NCBI GenBank assembly: GCA_902496185.1
Contig: CABUZX010000007.1
Coordinates: forward strand, 1-59,072
DNA from: an uncultured Subdoligranulum sp.
GTDB lineage: Bacteria; Bacillota; Clostridia; Christensenellales; CAG-314
DNA length: 59,072 nucleotides
Direction: 5' to 3'
Part shown: piece after piece, positions 7,222-15,330 of the stretch
Layout: each line of letters begins with the position of its first letter
How positions within the stretch are numbered: position 1 is the stretch's first letter
Notes under the pieces: generated by a model
Database searches by the model: none
Told to the model about the DNA's origin: nothing
The model's input: the letters and a program-made list of their open reading frames with translations, nothing else
Translations under genes and position numbers: made by a program

Positions 7222-8490
7222 CTATTCCGTCATCATTTTGATGATTTCCTTATCGGTTTCACGCATACCTTCTTTAGCAAGTCTACCAAAGTTTGCAATG
7301 GTGTTGTCTACGCCCTTGGTAACGAGACCTTCTCCGCTGACAAATTCCTGCCCGGACAGATACATTTTGTATCCCAACAGTCCGGAAAAAATAGAAGTTG
7401 CAATTTTTGCGGCGCAAGACGGTTTTGCTCCGTCGCAAATGATACCGCTACTGATTGCCACGGCGTTGACTGCCGTATGGGCTATTGCGTCAAAGCCTCC
7501 GCCGTTTAAGTAGGCTATACCGCAAGCACAACCGACGCCCGCGCTCACCGCGCCACAGTAGGCGGAAAGTTTGCCTATACCGCGTTTTTGGTGAATAGTG
7601 ACGAGATTACTCACTGCAAGCGCGCGCAAAAGCAAGTCGTGAGAAGCGTTTTTGTGCTTTGCATAGGTGATTACTGGCAAGCTTGCCGTCATACCTTGGT
7701 TTCCGCTACCCGAAACGATAACTACGGGCAGTTCGCAACCGCTCATTCTTGCGTCGCTACCTGCCGCGGCAGAAGCAATGGCTTGCATATCCACGTCGTT
7801 GGACGTCGCCAATATTTTGCCGATATTTGCTCCCCAGTTGCCTTTTAACCCCTCCTCGCTAATTGCAGAGTTAAGTTTAATTTGATTTTCCAAAGCGTTT
7901 TTTATTGGGGTGAGGTCTGCGCTATCGGCAAAATTAACTATATCTTTTACCGTCAGCAAATCGTAAAGATTGCTTTTGTCCGTCGTTTGTTGAGTTGAAG
8001 ATTGGTTTTGTAGCAAGATTTTGCCGTTTTTTTCTATCAGCGTAAGGTTGGTGTGGCTGTCTTCTATCACGACCTTTGCAGTATCATTACCGTTGGTGGC
8101 AATTACTTCGATATAAAAAACCTTGTCGGTTTTTGCGGGCAAAACCTTGACGCAACCGCTTTTTGCAAATTGAGCAATTTGCGGTTTTTGTTCGTTTGTC
8201 ACGTCGGACAAAACTTGCAGTTTTTTGTCGGGGTTGCCAAACAAAACTCCTGCAGAAACGGCGGTATCTATACCTTTTTGTCCGTTTGTGTTGGGTACGA
8301 CTACGCTTTTGGTGTTTTTGATAATGTTTCCGCTACCGAACACAGTTACGCTCGTAGGTAAGCATCCGAGCGTTTGGCGAGCCTTTGCGCCTGCGTAAGC
8401 AATGGCTATCGGCTCGGTACAACCGAGCGCAACCAATAGCTCCTGATTGATAATATCGTAATAAGCTTCAAAAATCTTTTGTGTAGTCAT
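7222..8490 (-). CDS. cyuA: L-cysteine desulfidase-like protein (CyuA / UPF0597 family)
   Basis: A 422-residue protein of the family that breaks L-cysteine into pyruvate, ammonia and sulfide using a [4Fe-4S] cluster, related to the serine dehydratase fold. Visible family motifs are GCTEPIA near the N-terminus, the glycine-rich 'GSGNQGM', the cysteine-rich AYCGAVSAGVGCACG and ISSGIICDGAKPSCA. These contain the cysteines expected to hold the cluster. I chose the ATG at 8490 because AGGGAC lies 4-5 bases upstream. An alternative TTG start at 8514 would add 8 residues without a ribosome site. It is a single-gene unit with its own promoter at 8601-8629. The true substrate could be another amino acid; cysteine is inferred from family. 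Confidence 0.87.
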   Translation of the reverse strand: MTTQKIFEAYYDIINQELLVALGCTEPIAIAYAGAKARQTLGCLPTSVTVFGSGNIIKNTKSVVVPNTNGQKGIDTAVSAGVLFGNPDKKLQVLSDVTNEQKPQIAQFAKSGCVKVLPAKTDKVFYIEVIATNGNDTAKVVIEDSHTNLTLIEKNGKILLQNQSSTQQTTDKSNLYDLLTVKDIVNFADSADLTPIKNALENQIKLNSAISEEGLKGNWGANIGKILATSNDVDMQAIASAAAGSDARMSGCELPVVIVSGSGNQGMTASLPVITYAKHKNASHDLLLRALAVSNLVTIHQKRGIGKLSAYCGAVSAGVGCACGIAYLNGGGFDAIAHTAVNAVAISSGIICDGAKPSCAAKIATSIFSGLLGYKMYLSGQEFVSGEGLVTKGVDNTIANFGRLAKEGMRETDKEIIKMMTE

Positions 8491-8600
8491 AATGTCCCTA
8501 TGAGTGATAAACAAAGTTTTAAGTTTGTTTTTTTTGGTGTGGATTGTGGTGTTTTGTGCGGTTTTTAGCGCTTGTTTTTTTTCGGTACGCTAACCATATC

Positions 8601-8629
8601 AGTTTAGCAAAAAAATAAAATTTAGTCAA
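8601..8629 (-). promoter_or_regulatory. Promoter of cyuA
   Basis: On the minus strand TTGACT (8629-8624), a 17-bp spacer ending in TGC, and TAAACT (8606-8601) form an extended -10 promoter. It leaves a leader of about 100 bases. It is back-to-back with the ATPase promoter at 8674-8702. Confidence 0.6.
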
Positions 8630-8673
8630 TATTATGTAATGATTAAGTCATAATAAAAATTTTTAAAAAACTA

Positions 8674-8702
8674 TTGTCAAAAACTCAAAAATAATGTAAA
8701 TT
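8674..8702 (+). promoter_or_regulatory. Likely promoter of the V-type ATPase operon
   Basis: TTGTCA (8674-8679), a 17-bp spacer and TAAATT (8697-8702) lie about 60 bases before the first ATPase gene. The -10 matches consensus at only four positions, so this is a moderate call. Confidence 0.5.
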
Positions 8703-8768
8703 ATTATTGTGCAAGTTTTTTGTTTTTTGTAAAAAGCTATATCAAAGATTGAAAGGCAAGGTAAAAAG

Positions 8769-9077
8769 ATGAAAGAAATTATCGATAATATCAAAAAAGC
8801 CGAAGCTCAGGCGGAAAAAATCATTGCCGACGCCCGTGCGGAAGCCAACAAAATTTCCAACGAATCCGAGGCGGAAATTTTGGCTATTGACGCGCAATTG
8901 GTTGAAGAAATTAAAAACGCAAAAAAAAGCGTTTCTCTTAAATGCGAGGCGGAAGCGCAAGAGCTGTACGCAAAACGTCTTGAGTTTGCAAAAAAGGAGG
9001 GAGATGCTTTAAGGCAAAGCGCCTTAAAAAACCTTGATTTTACGGCGGACTTTATCGTCAAGAAGGTACTTGGCTAA
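8769..9077 (+). CDS. ntpF: V-type ATP synthase peripheral-stalk subunit (G/H-type coiled coil)
   Basis: A 102-residue, Ala/Glu/Lys-rich, almost wholly helical protein (AEAQAEKIIADARAEANKIS), the right-handed coiled-coil stalk subunit that pairs with subunit E. It is NtpF in Enterococcus numbering and subunit H or G elsewhere. Identification rests on length, composition and position as first gene of the ATPase operon. Its stop codon overlaps the next start by one base (TAATG). The gene order F-I-K-E-C-G-A-B-D that follows is the Enterococcus hirae ntp order, apart from ntpH and ntpJ, which are absent. Confidence 0.88.
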   Translation: MKEIIDNIKKAEAQAEKIIADARAEANKISNESEAEILAIDAQLVEEIKNAKKSVSLKCEAEAQELYAKRLEFAKKEGDALRQSALKNLDFTADFIVKKVLG

Positions 9078-11083
9078 TGGCTATATTAAAAATGAAAAAA
9101 TTGCGCCTTGTGGGCGTTTCATACGAAAGACAAAAATTGCTTGACGCCCTTGCCGACACGGGGGCGGTTCAAATACGTTGCACGGAAGAAACTTGGGCAA
9201 ATGCAGAAGCAAACGAGACTGTTTTGGGTTTTACGGCGCAGACGGAAAGAGTTTTTAGGGCAATTGAGTTTGTCGAATCTATCGCGCAAAAAAACGTTAA
9301 AGGTTTTTCTGCAAAAAATCAACCGATTGACGTTGATTTTGAAAGTTTTTTGACCGTACTTGACAATTTTGACGTTTTAGAAAAAATCGTTGAGGATATT
9401 GAACGTCTTTCGGTAGATTTGGCGCAAAACTCTCAAGAGATAATCAAGACAAAAGCTAAATTAGAGCAATTAAAAGGTTTTTTATTGGCGGACGTGCCGT
9501 TTTGCGAAATAAAAAATACTAAAAACACGGTAATGTTTTTTGGTACGTTTGCATCGGAAAGTTTTGTTAAGCTCGAAGAGTACGTTAAAACCGATTGTCC
9601 GCTGACGACTCTAAAAAAACTCAACGAGACGGAAAACGGTGCGGTTGTTTTTGTCGTTTGTCACTTTAGCGAAAGAGATTTGATTGCCTCAAAGTTGTCA
9701 GAGCTCAATTTTGTGCGTTGTCCGTTTGATTATTCTGTTACTCCGTCGCAAAAGGTCGCAGAGTTAAAAATTGAAAAATCCAATCTTGAGAAGGAAGAAA
9801 CACGTATAACAAACGAAATTTTGACTTATATAGACAAATTGGATGAGTTGAAGATTTTTTGCGATAGAATTAATTTTGAAAAGCAAAAGTCTGCGTATTC
9901 CGTCGGATTTGAAAACACGACAACTACTTTTTCGTTGCAAGCTTATTGTCCCGAAGTAGCGGTTGCTCAAGTAAGAGATAAAATAAACTTGACTACGGAT
10001 GCGGTATTTTTTACCTTTGACGAAGTAGAAGACTCGGACGAATGCGTACCAACGCTTATGCAAAACAACGCGGTGGTAAAGCAGTTTGAGTTTGTTACAA
10101 ATATGTATTCTCCGCCTGCTTACAAAGAGTTTGACCCGAATCTGATTGTCAGCATATTCTTTTCGCTGTTTTTTGGGTTTATTATGGCGGATATAGGGTA
10201 TGGAATATTGCTGGCGTTAGGCGGGTTTATTTTAGCTAGCAAAATGAAGCGAGACACCGGCATGCGTAGGCTTATTTACATCATTGCCATAGGCGGTATA
10301 TTCACTATTATTTTTGGAGCGTTGTTCGGAAGCTTTTTTGGCATAAACAACAGCGTTAAAGGGTTTGAGTGGTTGCCCAAAGCCGTTATTCCCGACCCTG
10401 TCAAAAACAGCTCTGAAGTTTTGATGTATTCGTTGCTCATTGGCGCGGTGCATTTGTGCTTTGCTTATATCTCTATGGGGCTGACCTGTATCAAGCAGGG
10501 CAGAGCGTGGGACGGTATATGGGACGGCTTTATGTGGGCTCTGTTTTTTGCGGGACTTACATTGCTATTTCCTGCGGGAGCGCAAATGCTTTTCGGCATA
10601 AGCATATTCGGGCTTGAAAAAATTCCGCCTTTGCTCAATACCATAGGCGCAAGCATTTGTATCGGCGTGGTGGTTATTGAAATTTTTGCCTCGGGCAGAC
10701 ACGCAAAAGGCTTTGGCAAAGCGGTAAAGGGCTTTACTGCGGTTTACGGACTAATCAACTTTTTTTCCGACCTACTTTCATATGCAAGGCTGTTTGGTTT
10801 GATGTTGTCGGGAGCAATGATTGCGAGTATCGTCAGCGAAATGAGCTTGAACATTATGCAGTCGGGAGTGTTCGGCGTGGTAGGCGGAATACTGATTATG
10901 CTCATAGGTCACGGCTTTAATATTGCAATGGGTGTGCTTGGCGCGTACGTTCACAATGCGAGACTTCAGTTTATTGAATACTTTGGCAAGTTTTACGAGG
11001 GAAACGGCGAGTTGTTTGCGCCTATTGGTGCAAATCTAAGTTATACGCACTTTGTCGCAAAAGACAAACTAGCAACAAAATAG
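9077..11083 (+). CDS. ntpI: V-type ATP synthase subunit I (a-type stator subunit)
   Basis: A 668-residue stator subunit forming the ion half-channels against the proteolipid ring. Residues 1-345 are a soluble, coiled-coil-containing arm that binds the peripheral stalks. The second half has about eight membrane helices starting at 'NLIVSIFFSLFFGFIMADIGYG'. The essential arginine lies in the late helix SYARLFGLMLSGAM (about residue 571), the residue that faces the proteolipid glutamate in this family. Its length is normal (about 650-670). It overlaps ntpF by one base and precedes the proteolipid gene by 116 bases, a gap containing a hairpin. Confidence 0.96.
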   Translation: MAILKMKKLRLVGVSYERQKLLDALADTGAVQIRCTEETWANAEANETVLGFTAQTERVFRAIEFVESIAQKNVKGFSAKNQPIDVDFESFLTVLDNFDVLEKIVEDIERLSVDLAQNSQEIIKTKAKLEQLKGFLLADVPFCEIKNTKNTVMFFGTFASESFVKLEEYVKTDCPLTTLKKLNETENGAVVFVVCHFSERDLIASKLSELNFVRCPFDYSVTPSQKVAELKIEKSNLEKEETRITNEILTYIDKLDELKIFCDRINFEKQKSAYSVGFENTTTTFSLQAYCPEVAVAQVRDKINLTTDAVFFTFDEVEDSDECVPTLMQNNAVVKQFEFVTNMYSPPAYKEFDPNLIVSIFFSLFFGFIMADIGYGILLALGGFILASKMKRDTGMRRLIYIIAIGGIFTIIFGALFGSFFGINNSVKGFEWLPKAVIPDPVKNSSEVLMYSLLIGAVHLCFAYISMGLTCIKQGRAWDGIWDGFMWALFFAGLTLLFPAGAQMLFGISIFGLEKIPPLLNTIGASICIGVVVIEIFASGRHAKGFGKAVKGFTAVYGLINFFSDLLSYARLFGLMLSGAMIASIVSEMSLNIMQSGVFGVVGGILIMLIGHGFNIAMGVLGAYVHNARLQFIEYFGKFYEGNGELFAPIGANLSYTHFVAKDKLATK

Positions 11084-11117
11084 CGGACGACAAGACGGAC
11101 GGTGTTTATTGTCCGCT
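11082..11117 (+). promoter_or_regulatory. mRNA hairpin ahead of the proteolipid gene
   Basis: AGCGGAC (11082-11088, starting inside the ntpI stop codon) pairs perfectly with GTCCGCT (11111-11117). There is no T-run, so it is not a normal terminator. It may mark an mRNA processing or stability site. A very strong AAGGAGG ribosome site follows just before ntpK. Confidence 0.4.
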
Positions 11118-11199
11118 TAATCGCAAAACAAATTAACGGTTGACAAAACCGAAAAAAACAACAAAATAAAATTTTTCAACATACAAGGAGGATAAAAAC

Positions 11200-11679
11200 A
11201 TGTTGACATTTCTTTTAGAGGCAAGCGCAACAAATTGGGCGCCGGTATTCGGGGGGTTGGGCATTGCTCTGTGCGTTTTGATGTGTGGCGTCGGTAGCGC
11301 CATAGGGCTTCGTATGACGGGCGTAACTGCAGCCGCCGTTTTGACGGAAAAACCCAAAAAGAACGGCGCGGTAATGATGCTTTCTGCTTTGCCTGCAACA
11401 CAAGGCTTGTACGGTCTTTTGATTGGTCTTTTAAACTACAACAAAATAGGCGCGTTGACTGGCACTCAAGGTCTGGAAATGTTGATTGCTTGCTTGCCTT
11501 TGGCAATTGTCGGTATGTTGTCTGCTATTTTTCAGGCAAGTACGGCGGTAGGCGGTCTTAAGGCTTTGGCAAAGAGCGATTTGTCGGTCGGTAGAGTTAT
11601 GTTGTATCCGGTCATGGTTGAAACTTACGCAATTTTGGCGTTGGTAATTAGTATAATGATGACGGGTAACGTTGCTTAA
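11200..11679 (+). CDS. ntpK: V-type ATP synthase proteolipid, subunit K (Na+-type ligands)
   Basis: A 159-residue rotor-ring subunit with four membrane helices, a duplicated hairpin. The ion-carrying glutamate is Glu141 in MVETYAIL. The residues that coordinate sodium in the Enterococcus hirae ring (Leu61, Thr64, Gln65, Gln110, Glu139 there) have counterparts here: Leu64, Thr67 and Gln68 in LPATQGLYG, Gln112 in 'AIFQAST', and Glu141. Sodium coupling is therefore likely, inferred from these ligands. The strong AAGGAGG ribosome site suits a subunit needed in about ten copies per enzyme. It is followed by ntpE after 36 bases. Confidence 0.96.
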   Translation: MLTFLLEASATNWAPVFGGLGIALCVLMCGVGSAIGLRMTGVTAAAVLTEKPKKNGAVMMLSALPATQGLYGLLIGLLNYNKIGALTGTQGLEMLIACLPLAIVGMLSAIFQASTAVGGLKALAKSDLSVGRVMLYPVMVETYAILALVISIMMTGNVA

Positions 11680-11715
11680 ATTATAAACTATATCAGTAAA
11701 AAAAACGGTAAAAAA

Positions 11716-12288
11716 ATGGCAGAAAACAATTTGATTTCAAGGATTTTGTCCGACGCTTCCGCTACGGCGGACGCAATAATTCAAAAGGCTCGTTTTAGCG
11801 CGGTCGAAAACAAAAAGCAAGCGGAAGAGCGCGCTATGCAGTTGCGCCAAGAAACTTATCTTGCGTTGGAAGAGCAACGTAAAAAAACCTTAGAACGCAA
11901 AGCCACCGTTGCGGAAATTGATGCAAAAAAGGAACTTTTGTCGGCAAAGGTTGAGTGCGTGGATATGGCGTTTTTTAAAGCGTTGCAAAAACTTTGTGAG
12001 TTGGACAAAAAAGAATATACTGCGTTTGTGGTAAAAATGCTCAATAAATACGCTGACAACGGCGACGTCGTTGTATTAGCAAAAAATTGCGTCGTTGACA
12101 AGCAGGAAATTAGCAAAACGGACGTGTTTTTCGCAAAAAATCTTTCTTTTGGCGAGGATGGCGATTTTGCCGGCGGATTAGTACTTTGTGGCAAAAATTA
12201 CGACAAACGACTTACCTTTGAGGAGCTTTTAAAGGAAGAAAGGAGTGTTTTGCAGGGAGAAATTTTTGCAAAACTCATTAACGTATGA
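11716..12288 (+). CDS. ntpE: V-type ATP synthase subunit E (peripheral stalk)
   Basis: A 190-residue stalk subunit. The N-terminal ~95 residues are a charged coiled coil (AVENKKQAEERAMQLRQE), which pairs with the NtpF helix. The C-terminal half is a mixed alpha/beta domain with the typical GGLVLC turn (GDFAGGLVLCGKNYD) that seats on subunit B. Length is normal. There is no strong ribosome site before the ATG. The stop overlaps the ntpC start by 4 bases (ATGA), so the two are translationally coupled. Confidence 0.92.
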   Translation: MAENNLISRILSDASATADAIIQKARFSAVENKKQAEERAMQLRQETYLALEEQRKKTLERKATVAEIDAKKELLSAKVECVDMAFFKALQKLCELDKKEYTAFVVKMLNKYADNGDVVVLAKNCVVDKQEISKTDVFFAKNLSFGEDGDFAGGLVLCGKNYDKRLTFEELLKEERSVLQGEIFAKLINV

Positions 12289-13253
12289 ATAGCAAACTTT
12301 TTTACGGGGCGTTGGCGTCTTCAAAACAAGCAGGGCTGTTAAAAGCAGAGAGAATTTCGCGCATGTTAGATTGCGAAACAGCAGAAGAAGCCTTTAAACT
12401 TGCTACGGAAGGTGGCTTTGGCGGGGGCTCAGCCCAAACGATAGAGCAAGCGATTGCTTTTGAGCGCAACGCTTTGGCGGAGTTTATCAAAAACGAGTGT
12501 CCGTCGGAAAAATTAAAAAAATACTTGCTTTGTCGCTACGACTTTTTAAACGCGGAAACGCTTTTAAAAGCAAAGCATATCGGCTTTGATTGTAAGGAAA
12601 TTTTGATTGACTGCGGTTTGATTTCTCCAACGTTTTTAAGAGAAAGTATTAACGCCGACTTTTATGAAGAACTTCCTAAACCGCTTGCAAGCGCGTTAAC
12701 TACGGCAGACAAATTGTTTATTGACAAAACAGCGGATGGATTTACAATAAACAATCTTTTTGTTAAAGCGTATTACGAGTACGTTTTGCAGTTGACAAAG
12801 GGCAGTTTTTTGGCGCAAGACGTAATCAAAAAAATAGATTGCGCAAACCTTATGACCGCGGTGCGTTGCGACGGAGACGTCGATCTTTTTGATGCAACTT
12901 TTATAGAAGGCGGAAGAATCTCAAGAGAAAAGGTTTCCATTTTGCTTTCAAAGGATTTTACAACGGCAGAAAAAGAGTTTTTGTTTGACGATGCGTCAGA
13001 GTTTGTAAAACTTTTGGCAAAGGACTTTGCAGAAGGTAGGGCCTTGGTTTTGGCAGAGAGTTACGCCGACAGTCAGGCGATTAAAAGTTTGTCGCAAAGG
13101 CGTTTTGATTTGACGCCGACAGAGGAATTTTATCTTTATTGGTTGTATAAACAAAGTCAAATAACAAACGTAAACGTTATAGTGGTAGGATTAAACAGCA
13201 ACGCCGATAAGGCGGAAATAAAAATGCGAATGAGGGAAAGTTATGAAAACTAA
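12285..13253 (+). CDS. ntpC: V-type ATP synthase subunit C (central-stalk socket, d-type)
   Basis: A 322-residue, largely helical subunit that couples the rotor shaft to the proteolipid ring. Family features include the N-terminal 'GALASSKQAGLLKAERISRML', the helical repeats such as 'LKKYLLCRYDFLNAETLLKA', and the C-terminal 'TPTEEFYLYWLYKQSQITNV' leading into 'RMRESYEN'. Identity is confirmed by its place between E and the F-type subunit. It overlaps ntpE by 4 bases and the next gene by 11 bases. Its length fits the family (about 320-335). Confidence 0.93.
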   Translation: MNSKLFYGALASSKQAGLLKAERISRMLDCETAEEAFKLATEGGFGGGSAQTIEQAIAFERNALAEFIKNECPSEKLKKYLLCRYDFLNAETLLKAKHIGFDCKEILIDCGLISPTFLRESINADFYEELPKPLASALTTADKLFIDKTADGFTINNLFVKAYYEYVLQLTKGSFLAQDVIKKIDCANLMTAVRCDGDVDLFDATFIEGGRISREKVSILLSKDFTTAEKEFLFDDASEFVKLLAKDFAEGRALVLAESYADSQAIKSLSQRRFDLTPTEEFYLYWLYKQSQITNVNVIVVGLNSNADKAEIKMRMRESYEN

Positions 13254-13563
13254 TCTCGCAATAATGGGAGACAAGGAAAGCATAGTATGTTTTAAAGCTG
13301 CCGGCGTAGATACTTTTGGCGTAACGACAGAGGACGCATTAATTACTTTGCGCCGATTGGCAAAAACTTACAAAGTTATTTTTGTTACCGACAATTTTGC
13401 TGAACAAACAGCAGAAACAATAAAAAAATTCGACGACCGGACTTATCCTATCGTCATTACCTTGCCAAGTAGAGCGGGTAGCAACGGTAGCGGTCTGGCA
13501 TTGCTTTCAAAACTCAGCGAAAAGGCGTTGGGTGTGGATATTTTAAACAAAGAGGACAAATAG
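13243..13563 (+). CDS. ntpG: V-type ATP synthase subunit F (NtpG)
   Basis: A 106-residue Rossmann-like subunit bound to the central shaft and thought to tune ATPase activity. It begins MKTNLAIMGDKESIVCFKAA and keeps the family pattern 'GDxxsv.gFraaGV' and a 'VIFVTDNFAE' strand, followed by a Gly/Ser-rich turn SRAGSNGSGLALLS. The start overlaps ntpC by 11 bases. The stop codon is directly followed by the ntpA ATG with no gap. It is called F in the general nomenclature and NtpG in Enterococcus. Confidence 0.92.
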   Translation: MKTNLAIMGDKESIVCFKAAGVDTFGVTTEDALITLRRLAKTYKVIFVTDNFAEQTAETIKKFDDRTYPIVITLPSRAGSNGSGLALLSKLSEKALGVDILNKEDK

Positions 13564-15330
13564 ATGCAAGGTAAAATCGTAAAAGTGTCCGGTCCGCTTA
13601 TCGTTGCGGAAAATATGGCGGACAGTAAAATGTACGACGTCGTTAAAGTCAGCAAATTAGGACTTGTCGGCGAGATTATCGAGTTGCGAAAAGACAAGGC
13701 AAGTATTCAGGTGTATGAAGAAACGGGAGGTCTTGGTGTTGGCGAAAGTGTCGAAAGTGTCGGCGCTCCCTTGTCTTTGGAGCTTGCCCCCGGTCTTATT
13801 GAGGGTATTTTTGACGGTATTCAACGTCCGTTGACTACCTTGTTTGACAAGTACGGCGCAAGAATAGGTCGTGGCGTAAACGTTAATAATCTCGATCACG
13901 AAAAACTTTGGCGTTTTGAGCCAAAAGTAAAGGTGGGTGATTTCGTCACGGCAGGCGACGTTTTGGGTACTGTTCAAGAAACGGTAATAGTAGAGCACCG
14001 CATAATGACACCTATTGGAGTGCAGGGCAAAGTTAAAAAAATAGAGCAGGGAGAGTTTAATATAGACCAAACCATTGCCGTGATAGAAACGGAAGATGGC
14101 GATAAGAATATTTGTATGCTTCAGCGTTGGCCCGTCCGCAAAGGGCGTCCCTACAAGGAAAAATTATCACCTAAAGAGCCGATGGTCACAGGTCAGCGCG
14201 TAATAGATACGTTGTTTCCTGTCGCAAGAGGTGGTGTGGCGGCTGTACCCGGTCCTTTCGGTAGCGGAAAAACCGTCGTTCAGCACCAACTTGCAAAATG
14301 GGCAGATGCGGAAATTATCGTTTACGTCGGATGTGGAGAGCGCGGAAACGAAATGACGGACGTTTTAAACGAGTTTCCGGAGTTGATTGATCCGACTACG
14401 GGTGAGCCGTTGATGAAACGTACGGTACTTATTGCAAATACTTCGGACATGCCGGTTGCCGCGCGTGAAGCAAGTATTTATACGGGTATCACTATAGCGG
14501 AGTATTTTCGCGATATGGGGTACAACGTTGCTATTATGGCGGACTCTACTTCTCGCTGGGCTGAGGCTTTGCGTGAAATGAGCGGACGTCTTGAAGAAAT
14601 GCCCGGAGAAGAAGGTTATCCTGCGTATCTTTCTAGCCGTCTTGCAGAATATTACGAGCGCGCAGGCGTAGTTAAGGTTTTGGGCAGTCAAGACAAAAAA
14701 GGTAGTATTACTGCAATAGGCGCGGTTTCGCCCCCGGGTGGTGACTTGTCCGAACCCGTCAGTCAAGCAACTTTGCGTATAGTAAAAGTATTTTGGGGCT
14801 TGTCGGCAAGCCTTGCTTACAAACGCCACTTTCCGGCTATTGACTGGATGGTAAGTTATAGCTTGTATGCCGACAGTATATCCGACTGGTTTGCCGAAAA
14901 CGTTGCGCCCGATTACAATTCTTTGCGTCTTTTCGTCAATACCGTATTGCAAGAGGAGGCAGAGCTTGAGGAAATCGTACGCCTTATTGGTATGGACGCA
15001 TTGAGCGACAAGGATCGTCTTGTAATGGAAGTTGCCAAAATTATAAGAGAAGACTACTTGCACCAAAACGCTTTTCACGAGATAGATACTTATGCGTCTT
15101 TAAACAAGCAATACAAAATGCTCAAACTCATCAAAGCGTTTTACGACGAAGCGTTGACGGCGGTGCAAAATTACGCTGACCTTGACGATATTTTATCTCT
15201 TGACTGCAAGGAAAGAATAGGTAGAGCAAAATATATAGAAGAAAGCAATCTTGCGCAATTTGACGAGATTTTGCGTCAGATTTCTACGGAAATTAGAGCA
15301 AGTACTCACGGGGAGGACGGCAATGATTAA
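13564..15330 (+). CDS. ntpA: V-type ATP synthase catalytic subunit A
   Basis: A 588-residue catalytic ATPase subunit of the V1 head. It has the P-loop GPFGSGKTV at about residues 230-238 and the catalytic 'GCGERGNEM' that follows. It also has the Walker B strand 'NVAIMADSTSRWAEALRE' and the 'SGRLEEMPGEEGYPAYL' stretch, all typical. The bulge ('non-homologous') region after residue 110 that separates A subunits from F-type beta is present ('VQGKVKKIEQGEFNIDQT'). The start follows the ntpG stop directly. The end overlaps the ntpB start by 8 bases. Length is normal. Confidence 0.98.
   Translation: MQGKIVKVSGPLIVAENMADSKMYDVVKVSKLGLVGEIIELRKDKASIQVYEETGGLGVGESVESVGAPLSLELAPGLIEGIFDGIQRPLTTLFDKYGARIGRGVNVNNLDHEKLWRFEPKVKVGDFVTAGDVLGTVQETVIVEHRIMTPIGVQGKVKKIEQGEFNIDQTIAVIETEDGDKNICMLQRWPVRKGRPYKEKLSPKEPMVTGQRVIDTLFPVARGGVAAVPGPFGSGKTVVQHQLAKWADAEIIVYVGCGERGNEMTDVLNEFPELIDPTTGEPLMKRTVLIANTSDMPVAAREASIYTGITIAEYFRDMGYNVAIMADSTSRWAEALREMSGRLEEMPGEEGYPAYLSSRLAEYYERAGVVKVLGSQDKKGSITAIGAVSPPGGDLSEPVSQATLRIVKVFWGLSASLAYKRHFPAIDWMVSYSLYADSISDWFAENVAPDYNSLRLFVNTVLQEEAELEEIVRLIGMDALSDKDRLVMEVAKIIREDYLHQNAFHEIDTYASLNKQYKMLKLIKAFYDEALTAVQNYADLDDILSLDCKERIGRAKYIEESNLAQFDEILRQISTEIRASTHGEDGND

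Noticed and set aside
14365..15078. 237-codon minus-strand frame opposite ntpA
   Set aside because: Antisense shadow of a well-conserved catalytic subunit gene; no recognisable domain or start signal.
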